Assembly (NCBI GenBank): GCA_964411985.1
Contig: CAYPNF010000013.1
Location: 1-64,000 of the forward strand
Direction of reading: 5' to 3'
Length of the DNA stretch: 64,000 nucleotides
Origin: CAYPNF01 sp964411985
GTDB taxonomy: Bacteria > Verrucomicrobiota > Verrucomicrobiia > Limisphaerales > J093
Position numbers and translations under genes: made by a program
Notes under the pieces: model-generated
The model's database searches: none
Seen by the model: only the letters and a program-made list of their open reading frames with translations
What the model was told of the DNA's origin: nothing
Shown here: in pieces, positions 17,731 to 25,234 of the stretch
How positions within the stretch are numbered: position 1 is the first letter of the stretch
How the letters are laid out: each line of letters starts with the position of its first letter

Positions 17731-18091
17731 GGGTCCAAGCTGCAAAGTCGCCCTCGACCTGCGGGAGCAATGATATTTTTCTTGCAGCTTGGAGCCCTAT
17801 TCGACATATTGAACACAGTCGATTTGGGAGGCTCATACTCTGTATGAGCGGCTTTCTCGGCCAAGACTAGGGCTTGGCAGTCGAGGGCACAATCGAAGTC
17901 TTTCCGTAAGCGCGGAGAGGGTTCGTTTGTGCCCTTTTACGTTGCGGAAGGCATGGGTGTTGTTCTTTCTCGGTTTTCTAACCCCAACGACAACCGTCCG
18001 ATCGCGGTTGGTTTCCCCCGACCAACCGATTCGGTAATTCGGACGGCTCTGCGCCTGGCGCGCGCCTTTCCCCCCAAGGCGCGCGCCTTTT
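17731..18091 (+). ncRNA. Candidate structured non-coding RNA ending in an intrinsic terminator
   Basis: No reading frame of note lies between 17721 and 18130. Five strong plus-strand helices follow one another: (1) TCCAAGCTGCAA (17734-17745) with TTGCAGCTTGGA (17782-17793), extended by GGG/CCC; (2) GCTCATAC/GTATGAGC (17831-17849); (3) GGGCACAA/TTGTGCCC (17885-17892 and 17927-17934) enclosing CGAA/TTCG and CTTTCCG/CGGAGAG, followed by TTTT; (4) CCGTCCGA/TCGGACGG (17994-18001, 18039-18046) nesting CGGTTGGT/ACCAACCG (18005-18028); (5) the terminator. Either this is a long 3' UTR of the barrel gene or an independent small RNA. It does not resemble tmRNA, RNase P or SRP RNA by their conserved blocks. 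Confidence 0.4.
18057..18091 (+). terminator. Strong intrinsic terminator
   Basis: A perfect 12-bp GC-rich stem, GGCGCGCGCCTT (18057-18068) and AAGGCGCGCGCC (18076-18087), has a 7-nt C-rich loop and is followed by TTTT. It terminates plus-strand transcription 337 bp after the barrel gene, just before the 3' end of the convergent repeat-protein gene. The right side only has the T-run, so it is directional. Confidence 0.8.
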
Positions 18092-18130
18092 CATTAGCCA
18101 CCCTCTAGGCGAGCTGGTTCCGGCGCGGCA

Positions 18131-20419
18131 TTACTTTGCCAAACGATAGAACCGCGCAGGCCCGGTAGGGATTACTTCCACCACCAGTTCATCTCCTGCC
18201 GTTTGGGGTGCGTCCGGTACTTCCACCCACGCAATCGTACTACTGAGAGCCGCGGCAGTCTGCAGTTTGTAGGCGGATGCACTCGAAGGCCACGAAATGC
18301 GCACTTTACCCTGGCTGGTAGCAGCGGCCTTGAGACTCGGAGCGGTCACCGGTACAGCCTCGTTCAGGGTCGCAGCAAGAAGATGCACCTGGTTGGCCTC
18401 GGTCATCGTGGCAGGCGGCAATGCGATCGCAGCAAGGGTCTTGGCAGGATCCACCGGATAACGCCGATGCATCAGCCCGGCACCGTAATTAGTCGGATCA
18501 CCCGCCGTCGTCTTCAGGTTCTTGAACACGAGCTCGTCGGTCTGGATCGCCAGCTCACCGGTGTAAACCGCCATCCAGAAGATGCCCGGGCCCCAACCGT
18601 CGGCGGAGCTCCCATCCTTGAACATTACGAAGAACTCCTTCTTCGGATTGTTGGCCAGCACGGATGCCAGGTCCACCGTATAGTAGGCCTTGTTGTACTC
18701 GGTGTGAACGTCGTCGCTGAACAGGCTCTGCGCCTCCAGCACGGGTGTAAACACGGCCTGGCCGGTCTCTTTCCGATCTTGAATCGTGATGCTCTTCAGG
18801 TAAGGACCCCATCCATCCGCGGGTTGGCCATCGGAGAAACGCAGTTGGACAATCTTGGAAGGGTTGTTCGTGAGATAGCGTGCCAGATCCACATAGTAGA
18901 AGTTCAAGTTGCTATTGTCCCGCACCTCGTCCCCTGTCTCCGCGACCCAATCCTTCTCCACCACGAATTCACCATCCGTGCCGGAGGCCACTCCGATCAC
19001 GAACTGGTTGCCTATATTCACCTTCGCCCATGCCGCAGTCGCATCATCCGGCAAATCGAACTGGTAAATCATGTAGGAAGTCCCATCCGCAAATCGAAAA
19101 TCGCCGCCGGTGATGCTCCCACCCTCATCTACCAGGAAGGCCTTTTCCTCCGCAGTCGCGGCGGCCACGGTGAAATACCGAGTCAACTCGCTCGCACCGG
19201 AAAGCGACACGACAAAGTTGTTCGCCATGTCCATGGTGAGCTTGGCCGCAGTCACGTCATCGGGCAGGTTGAACCGATAGGTAATCGATCCCGTGCCGTC
19301 CGCAAAACGATGTCCTCGGTTGGAGGGTCCTGAACCACTGTTGTCGTACAGGTACGGCTTCTCGGCATCTGTCGCGGTCCGGAACATGCCGTACACAGTT
19401 GCCTTGTTCGTATTGACCGATGGTTCGAGGACACTCTCGAAGTTCTTCGGGGTACCGGAGAAGAGCAGGATTTGTTGGACAAACGGGCCCCAGCCGTTGG
19501 CCGGAGTGGCGTCGGTGAGGAGAATGTAGAGCTCACCGGTCCCCTTGGCCAGGAACGGAGCGAGGTCAATGTCGTACTGCTTCAAATTGCCCAGCGCCCG
19601 GTGCTCGAAGCCATCGTAGAGGGTCATGGAATTGGCCACTTCGGTGTATCCATCGGTGGTGGAAACGGCGGGGTCGTTGAACTCCGTCGCCAACGAGATC
19701 ACGAAGTTGTTTCCGACGGTCACGCCCAGCTTTCCCTGGGTCAGGCTCCCGAGCTCGCCGATGTGGTACAGCACGTACCCTGTGCCATCGACGAAACGGT
19801 TGCCACCGGAATTGCCATTTCCTTGTTCCTGCACCAGGTAGGTCGCTTCGGTGTCACCGAAGTCAGTGCGAAACGTTGCCAGGGTCTGCACCTGGCTGGA
19901 ATCGGTGAAGCGATACAGTGTGTGGTCGAACGCCATGGGGCTGTTGAACCAGCCCGGCACCGGGCCGAGTCGTTGCTTGTCTTTCGACCCATCCGTGTAG
20001 AGGAATTCGACCTCTCCGAATGGATAGGCCAAGGCCTCGGGGGCAGTCAGCATCGCAAGATCAAAGGATTCGTAATGGCCATCCGCCACGTTCAGCACTT
20101 GCCCATCCACTCGCAAGGCATCCTGCGAGGCCTGTTTCAGTGCGCCAAACTTGAACTTCGCCCGGCCATCCTGGGTCGTGACCACGGTGCCATCGGCATA
20201 CGCAGCCGGCAAGGTGCCCGCATCAATTCGGCGCCCATTTGTATCCAGTGCATCCCCCAACCCCGCACCTCCCACCTCCAGGACCGTGTCGGTGTTGAAC
20301 AGCGGACCGAGGTCCACATAGGTTTGCGCATGTCCTCCCAAGGCGAAACAGAGCAGGAGCCCTGCTGTAGTAAATGACCTGTCCCTTTTGCATCCGACGA
20401 TACTTGAACTGGCAATCAT
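18131..20419 (-). CDS. Secreted repeat protein of unknown function with C-terminal FYR-type module
   Basis: The 762-residue protein has a signal peptide ending GHAQ at about residue 31. Two repeat types alternate. Type A occurs three times: FxDGTxYxxYxF/I followed by GNNFV(V/I)SL-like strands, as in RFVDGTGYVLYHIGEL, RFADGTGSITYRFNL and RFADGTSYMIYQFDL. Type B occurs three times: (Y)DxDLAxxL...followed by ADGWGP or ANGWGP. The last 70 residues (from about 693) match a module shared with five other exported proteins here, ending ARFYRLAK. All repeats predict beta-sandwich structure, so a surface-binding or scaffold role is likely. I do not recognise the family. Confidence 0.8.
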   Translation of the reverse strand: MIASSSIVGCKRDRSFTTAGLLLCFALGGHAQTYVDLGPLFNTDTVLEVGGAGLGDALDTNGRRIDAGTLPAAYADGTVVTTQDGRAKFKFGALKQASQDALRVDGQVLNVADGHYESFDLAMLTAPEALAYPFGEVEFLYTDGSKDKQRLGPVPGWFNSPMAFDHTLYRFTDSSQVQTLATFRTDFGDTEATYLVQEQGNGNSGGNRFVDGTGYVLYHIGELGSLTQGKLGVTVGNNFVISLATEFNDPAVSTTDGYTEVANSMTLYDGFEHRALGNLKQYDIDLAPFLAKGTGELYILLTDATPANGWGPFVQQILLFSGTPKNFESVLEPSVNTNKATVYGMFRTATDAEKPYLYDNSGSGPSNRGHRFADGTGSITYRFNLPDDVTAAKLTMDMANNFVVSLSGASELTRYFTVAAATAEEKAFLVDEGGSITGGDFRFADGTSYMIYQFDLPDDATAAWAKVNIGNQFVIGVASGTDGEFVVEKDWVAETGDEVRDNSNLNFYYVDLARYLTNNPSKIVQLRFSDGQPADGWGPYLKSITIQDRKETGQAVFTPVLEAQSLFSDDVHTEYNKAYYTVDLASVLANNPKKEFFVMFKDGSSADGWGPGIFWMAVYTGELAIQTDELVFKNLKTTAGDPTNYGAGLMHRRYPVDPAKTLAAIALPPATMTEANQVHLLAATLNEAVPVTAPSLKAAATSQGKVRISWPSSASAYKLQTAAALSSTIAWVEVPDAPQTAGDELVVEVIPTGPARFYRLAK

Positions 20420-20927
20420 AACACGGTGAGTCGTTGGTTTACTTCTTGGATGTGAAACCTGACTCTAGGGCCAGCGGAAACGAGGCACAAGGGCGATTGC
20501 CCTAATCCGACAGGTAAATCGAGTATTAGAATTGAACTCACCCGATACCGCTGCGCATTTGCCCAGAGGCTTGCTTACGACTCCTATCGAGATGAGTGGC
20601 AGGCAAACCTGTCTCCCTCAGGAAACTGGGACAGACGTCTATGAAGTTCTCGTTCCCACCATTCCGGTGTTTTTGGCGCCCGAAACAGGGACAGGCATTT
20701 ATAAAGCCGTGCGTTTGGATTTTGTACGTTCGTCATCGTTGGAGAAAGCCCAAGCACTTCCGAATCGGTCCGAAAAGCACCGTCGCAGTCTCAAAGGCTC
20801 GAAACTAAGGAGGATTCCGGTCCCGCCGGGCTGGACCAGGAGCTTCGTAACAACACCTCTTCCCGTTCCGTGCACGGGCCGGTTGAAAACGGGAACGATT
20901 TCGTGGTTTGAGGGCTCTCCACCGGGC
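20420..20927. repeat. Left flank of the RAYT: GGGACAG repeats
   Basis: No gene is supported. GGGACAGACG (20628-20637) and GGGACAGGCA (20688-20697) lie in direct orientation. An opposed CCTGTCTCCCTC at about 20609-20620 could pair with the first to make a hairpin. These are the left-hand partners of the inverted copies at 21994-22067 on the other side of the transposase gene. The promoter for the minus-strand gene at 18131-20419 must also be here. Confidence 0.6.
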
Positions 20928-21923
20928 TTAGCCGACGGGCCCGTAGCGAGATCCTTGGAAGCTGAAGAAACCCTCCTCCACGCCCGCCATCGCGCGTGCC
21001 CCCTTCACCTTCCGCACCAACCCGTTCCTCCGCCGGTATTCCTGCCAAAGCCCTTCCACAAATGCCTGGGTCCCCAACACCCGCCCTTGCACGAAGTATC
21101 TTACCCGCAGTCGCACGTACTCATGGAGTGGTAGCCTTCCCTTGGCTGCCAGCACCTGCTGCACTTCCTCAGGCGTAAAGCCTAGCCTCTTGGGCTCGCC
21201 CGCCTCCGTCAATCCCTCGTCCATCACCCCATAGCAGTATATCCAGCTCCGGTACCCCTCCAATCCCTTCTCCCCCATCACCTTCTCCAAACCTTCCTGA
21301 GCTTCCCTGCCTCCCGCCACTGCCTCAGCATACCCGCTCCAGCGGTACTCCTTGGGATCTTTCACGATCCCCGCCCGGATTGGGTTCAGGTCAATGTAAG
21401 CGGCCATCGTCTGCAGTACCTTCCCCACCCCTTCCACCAACACACTCCCAAAGCGCTCTTCCCAGAGCGTTCCTTTGCGCTCGTGCAAACGATTGTACCA
21501 CTGTGAGAAACGTTGTTTTAGAAGCTTCATAAACCCACTCACATCCCACATCAGCCGACAGACCCGTTGCTTCAGGGCTTGCGCCGCTTCAGGTTGGCCC
21601 GCGTCCAGGAAACGTTGAAACTGGTCCCGAGTGGTCCGAGACCAGGCCGAATCTTTCAGGCCCCGGAGTCGTTCCAAGAAGTCAGGATCACTCAAGGGGG
21701 TGGAGGGTGGGGCCGGCACCTCCAGGAGGATGTGGAAGTGGTTGGACAGGATGCAGTACGTCAGAACCTTCACCCCGCAGAAGCCCTCGTAATGCCGCAT
21801 GAAAAGCCGAAACTTCTCCTTCTCGCGTTCTCCGACCACCGGGTCCTTGTTCACGATCCGGGAAAAACAATGGTAATAGGCAACAGGGAAATGCGTTGGA
21901 GCTTTGATACGGGCAGTCCTCAT
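20928..21923 (-). CDS. REP-associated tyrosine transposase (RAYT, Y1/IS200-like)
   Basis: The 331-residue protein has the Y1 transposase core: the HUH-type metal motif in SNHFHILLEVP near residue 60, preceded by the strand FCGVKVLTYCIL. It also has WEERFGSVLVEG and YIDLNPIRAGIV near residue 175, both diagnostic of the RAYT/REP-associated branch. RAYTs cut and join single-stranded DNA at REP hairpins and are usually single-copy, domesticated enzymes rather than true insertion sequences. The ATG at 21923 (MRTARIKAPTHF) is preferred over one at 21947. GGGACAG-core repeats flank the gene in inverted orientation on both sides, and many more copies occur at 48-53 kb. The C-terminal third is Arg/Gly-rich and longer than in minimal RAYTs. 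Confidence 0.9.
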   Translation of the reverse strand: MRTARIKAPTHFPVAYYHCFSRIVNKDPVVGEREKEKFRLFMRHYEGFCGVKVLTYCILSNHFHILLEVPAPPSTPLSDPDFLERLRGLKDSAWSRTTRDQFQRFLDAGQPEAAQALKQRVCRLMWDVSGFMKLLKQRFSQWYNRLHERKGTLWEERFGSVLVEGVGKVLQTMAAYIDLNPIRAGIVKDPKEYRWSGYAEAVAGGREAQEGLEKVMGEKGLEGYRSWIYCYGVMDEGLTEAGEPKRLGFTPEEVQQVLAAKGRLPLHEYVRLRVRYFVQGRVLGTQAFVEGLWQEYRRRNGLVRKVKGARAMAGVEEGFFSFQGSRYGPVG

Positions 21924-22253
21924 GGCGGGAGAACCCTTTATCCACATCCATCCTGAAAAGCAAGACAGAACCAGCTATCAGAGCAGGTTCTATCGCCTGT
22001 CCCTGAAGAGATTTCATTGTCTGTCCCTGATTCTCCAATGCGTTTCGCTTGCTTGTTTGCCTGTCCCTGGGAGGGAGGGCATCGACGTTGAGTTCGACCA
22101 TGAGGGCTCAATACGGATTGGCCATCGCGCCCGGATGCGTTTTCTCTGCCAGCCGACAAGTTGAATCTGTTCTCCGCCTGAGGGCATCAAGACCCAAAAC
22201 TTGCCCCACACGCACATTGCATCGCAGGTCCATCTCTGGCATGCTCCCCGGTC
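21924..22253. repeat. Right flank of the RAYT: inverted GGGACAG repeats
   Basis: No gene is visible. Three copies of the complement occur: CGCCTGTCCC (21994-22003), TGTCTGTCCC (22018-22027) and TGCCTGTCCC (22058-22067). They are inverted relative to those at 20628 and 20688. With the RAYT between them they form the arrangement expected of a REP/RAYT unit. The promoter of the gmhB operon should lie in the distal part. Confidence 0.65.
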
Positions 22254-22826
22254 GTGTCACGACCCAGCGATCAAGCCAAGCGAGCCGTGTTTCTCGACCG
22301 GGACGGCGTCCTGATTGAGGAGAGGCATTATCTCCACAAGATCGAAGACGTCGTGATCTTTCCCGGCACCGGACGTGCCCTGCGCAGCCTCCAGGAGGCC
22401 GGCTTTTTGCTCTTCGTGGTGACCAACCAATCCGGCATTGGGCGCGGGTATTTCAGCGAACAAGAAATGCACGCGGTGCACGATCACATCCGCGCCGAGC
22501 TCGCCAAGGACGGCGTCCGATTCACGAAGTTCTATCACGCACCCGAGGCGCCGGACCAACCCAGCCGCGGCCGAAAACCGTCCCCGGAATTCCTCCTGGA
22601 TGCCCAGCGGGAGTTTCATGTGGACCTCTCGTCCAGTTACATGGTGGGGGACAAGTTGGTTGACCTTGAGTGCGGCTGGAACGCCAAAGTGAAGACCTGC
22701 TTTCTGGTAAGAACCGGGTACGGCGCCGAGGTTGAACAAAAGAGCCCGGAGCGATTGAAGAACGCCCCGGTCGTCGATCATATTGTCGCCGCCGCAGAAT
22801 GGATCTTGATGGAGAACTCAGCATGA
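22254..22826 (+). CDS. gmhB: D-glycero-heptose-1,7-bisphosphate 7-phosphatase-like HAD enzyme
   Basis: HAD-IIIA phosphatase of 190 residues with a GTG start. Motif I is FLDRDGVLIEE (nucleophile and acid/base Asp), motif II TNQSGIGRG, the motif III Lys in GRKPSPEFL, and motif IV GDKLVDLECG. This is the arrangement of GmhB, which removes the C7 phosphate in ADP-heptose synthesis for LPS; histidinol-phosphatase and other HAD-IIIA activities are alternatives. The Cys/His zinc loop of the E. coli enzyme is absent: the equivalent stretch reads KFYHAPEAPDQPSRGRKPSP with no cysteine. The gene overlaps kdsB by ATGA, supporting an LPS role. Confidence 0.82.
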   Translation: MSRPSDQAKRAVFLDRDGVLIEERHYLHKIEDVVIFPGTGRALRSLQEAGFLLFVVTNQSGIGRGYFSEQEMHAVHDHIRAELAKDGVRFTKFYHAPEAPDQPSRGRKPSPEFLLDAQREFHVDLSSSYMVGDKLVDLECGWNAKVKTCFLVRTGYGAEVEQKSPERLKNAPVVDHIVAAAEWILMENSA

Positions 22827-23572
22827 AAATCATTGGTGTCATCCCCGCTCGCTACGCATCCACCCGTTTTCCGGGGAAACCACTGGTTCCCATCGCCGGC
22901 AAGCCCCTGTTGCAACGGGTGATTGAGCGGTGCCTGAAGGCCACCTCGCTGGCAGAGGTCATCGTGGCGACCGATGACGAGCGCATTGCCCGCTTTGCAG
23001 AGGGCTATTGCCGGGTGGAAATGACTTCGGCGGAACATCCCAGCGGGACGGACCGCATCGCAGAGGTCGTCGGCCGGAGTGCGTGCGATGCGGCGGTAAA
23101 CATCCAGGGGGACGAACCCTTGATCGATCCGGCCGTGGTCAATGTCGTCGCCGAGGCCCTGGGAAGTGCGGGAATGTCGACCGCGGTCACCCCGCTGCGA
23201 GATCCTTCGGAGTTGGATAACCCCAACGTAGTCAAGGCCGTACTGAGTTGTTCGGGTCAGGCCTTGTATTTTTCGCGGCGGACGATACCGTATCTCCGCG
23301 ATGCCGCCACACGTTCGGTTGACGAGCAGTTGGCGGCATTTCCTTTTTGGAAACACTTGGGCATCTACGGGTATCGTCGTGAGGTGCTGCTGCAATTGGT
23401 TCGCTGGCCGGTTTCTTCGCTGGAACAGGCCGAGAAACTGGAGCAGTTGCGGGCGCTCGAGAATGGCGTTGGGATCCAAGCGGTCCGCGTCCAATACGAG
23501 AGTCTGGGCGTAGATACTCCGGGTGATGTAGCCAAAGTGGAAAAACTACTTCGGGAACGAGGTGAGGCTTAG
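22823..23572 (+). CDS. kdsB: 3-deoxy-manno-octulosonate cytidylyltransferase (CMP-Kdo synthetase)
   Basis: Activates Kdo with CTP to give CMP-Kdo for lipid A/LPS inner-core assembly in the cytoplasm. The 249-residue length is normal. Motifs: IPARYASTRFPGKPL at residues 7-21 (nucleotide-binding loop), HPSGTDRI, NIQGDEPLI near 95, and FPFWKHLGIYGYRR near 175. The ATG at 22823 overlaps the gmhB stop (ATGA), so the two are translationally coupled; an earlier ATG at 22799 would overlap gmhB by 28 bp and adds a non-conserved leader. CTP synthase follows 48 bp downstream, providing its co-substrate. Confidence 0.96.
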   Translation: MKIIGVIPARYASTRFPGKPLVPIAGKPLLQRVIERCLKATSLAEVIVATDDERIARFAEGYCRVEMTSAEHPSGTDRIAEVVGRSACDAAVNIQGDEPLIDPAVVNVVAEALGSAGMSTAVTPLRDPSELDNPNVVKAVLSCSGQALYFSRRTIPYLRDAATRSVDEQLAAFPFWKHLGIYGYRREVLLQLVRWPVSSLEQAEKLEQLRALENGVGIQAVRVQYESLGVDTPGDVAKVEKLLRERGEA

Positions 23573-23620
23573 GCCGTTCCACCCGTCAGAAGGCGTGTGC
23601 TCGGTTCCGCATCGACAAGT

Positions 23621-25234
23621 ATGAAATACATTTTTGTTACTGGCGGCGTGGTTAGCTCCCTGGGCAAAGGCCTGACTGCGGCCTCCCTCGGCACCCTCTT
23701 GGAAAACCGGGGACTCAAGGTCACCCTTCAGAAATTCGACCCCTATCTCAACGTTGATCCGGGGACAATGAGCCCGTATCAGCACGGGGAAGTGTACGTG
23801 CTGGACGACGGTGCTGAAACAGATCTCGATCTGGGCCATTACGAACGCTTTACCAGCACGAAACTGACCCGCATGAACAACCTGACCAGTGGCCAGGTCT
23901 ACGCGCGCGTGCTGGAGAAGGAACGGAACGGAGATTACCTCGGCAAAACGGTCCAGGTCATCCCGCACGTGACGGACGAGATCCAGAATCGCATTCAGCA
24001 GATTGCGGATCAATCCAAGGCGGACGTCCTCATCACGGAAATCGGTGGCACCACGGGCGATATTGAGGGGTTGCCGTTTCTGGAAGCGATCCGGGAATTT
24101 GCCCTTGAGGTGGGCTACAGCAACGCCATCTTCATCCACGTCACCTTCGTCCCCTTCATCCGGGCGGCGGGCGAGTTGAAGACCAAGCCGACCCAACAAT
24201 CGGTGGCGAAACTCCGCGAAATTGGCATCACCCCCCACATCCTGGTTTGCCGCACCGAGCGCTCGATGGGGAAAGACCTGCGCCAGAAGATCAGCATGTT
24301 CTGCAACGTCCCCTTCGAAGCGGTCATCGAGGAGAAGGACGTGGATCACACGATCTACGAAGTCCCCCTGATGCTCCAGCGGGAGCGGATGGATGAACTG
24401 GTCTGTCGGTTACTGCACTTGGACACCCCGGCGGCCAACATGTCGCATTGGCAGGATATCCTCCGCAAACTCATCGCCCCTCAGCATCGGGTCCGCATCG
24501 GGGTAGTCGGGAAATACATCGAACTGCAGGACGCCTATAAGTCTGTTTACGAGGCGATCATCCACGGTGGAGTCGCGAACGATTGCGGGATCGAACTCGA
24601 GAAGATCGAGTCAGAGGATTTGGAGAAGCAGGCGCCGGAGAAGGCATTGAAAGGTCTGCACGGAATCCTGGTGCCCGGAGGATTTGGCGAACGGGGCGTG
24701 GAGGGGAAAATCCGGGCCGCCCGATATGCACGCGAAAACAAGGTGCCTTACCTGGGACTCTGCCTGGGCATGCAGATTGCCTCGATCGAATTTGCCCGCA
24801 ACGTGTTGCAACTCGAGAAGGCTCACTCGACCGAATTCGATCCCGAAACGCCGCATCCGGTGATCGCGATGCTGGATGAGCAGCGAAAGGTCACCAAGAA
24901 GGGCGGCACCATGCGTTTGGGAGCGCAACCGGTGCAACTAACGGTTGGTTCCAAAGCCGCCCGCCTCTACTCGGCATTCGTCGCAAACGAGAGGCATCGA
25001 CACCGCTTCGAGTTCAACAACGAGTACCGTGAACAGTTCAAGCAGGCTGGATTCCTCTTCACCGGCACCTCGCCGGATGGAACCTTGGTGGAGCTCATCG
25101 AGCTTGCGAATCATCCTTTCTACCTTGCTTGCCAGTTCCATCCGGAGTTTCTGAGCAAGCCCAACGCGCCTCACCCTCTCTTCAAAGGGTTCATCGAAGC
25201 GGCGCGGATCTATAGCCACAGCCGAACACTCTAA
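23621..25234 (+). CDS. pyrG: CTP synthase
   Basis: Glutamine-hydrolysing amination of UTP to CTP. At 537 residues it is of standard length. The N-terminal synthase domain starts MKYIFVTGGVVSSLGKG (P-loop) and includes KFDPYLNVDPGTMSP and EIGGTTGDIE. The C-terminal class-I glutamine amidotransferase domain has PGGFGERG, the catalytic Cys in LGLCLGMQIA, and the His/Glu pair in CQFHPEF. The ATG at 23621 gives the canonical N-terminus. The stop overlaps the ileS start (TAATG). The gene order kdsB-pyrG is common in Gram-negative bacteria and fits CMP-Kdo supply. Confidence 0.98.
   Translation: MKYIFVTGGVVSSLGKGLTAASLGTLLENRGLKVTLQKFDPYLNVDPGTMSPYQHGEVYVLDDGAETDLDLGHYERFTSTKLTRMNNLTSGQVYARVLEKERNGDYLGKTVQVIPHVTDEIQNRIQQIADQSKADVLITEIGGTTGDIEGLPFLEAIREFALEVGYSNAIFIHVTFVPFIRAAGELKTKPTQQSVAKLREIGITPHILVCRTERSMGKDLRQKISMFCNVPFEAVIEEKDVDHTIYEVPLMLQRERMDELVCRLLHLDTPAANMSHWQDILRKLIAPQHRVRIGVVGKYIELQDAYKSVYEAIIHGGVANDCGIELEKIESEDLEKQAPEKALKGLHGILVPGGFGERGVEGKIRAARYARENKVPYLGLCLGMQIASIEFARNVLQLEKAHSTEFDPETPHPVIAMLDEQRKVTKKGGTMRLGAQPVQLTVGSKAARLYSAFVANERHRHRFEFNNEYREQFKQAGFLFTGTSPDGTLVELIELANHPFYLACQFHPEFLSKPNAPHPLFKGFIEAARIYSHSRTL

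Noticed and set aside
17721..18130. tmRNA, RNase P RNA, 6S RNA or SRP RNA as the identity of the hairpin array
   Set aside because: I could not find their conserved sequence blocks or, for tmRNA, the tRNA-like 3' end. The array is therefore reported only as an unassigned candidate.
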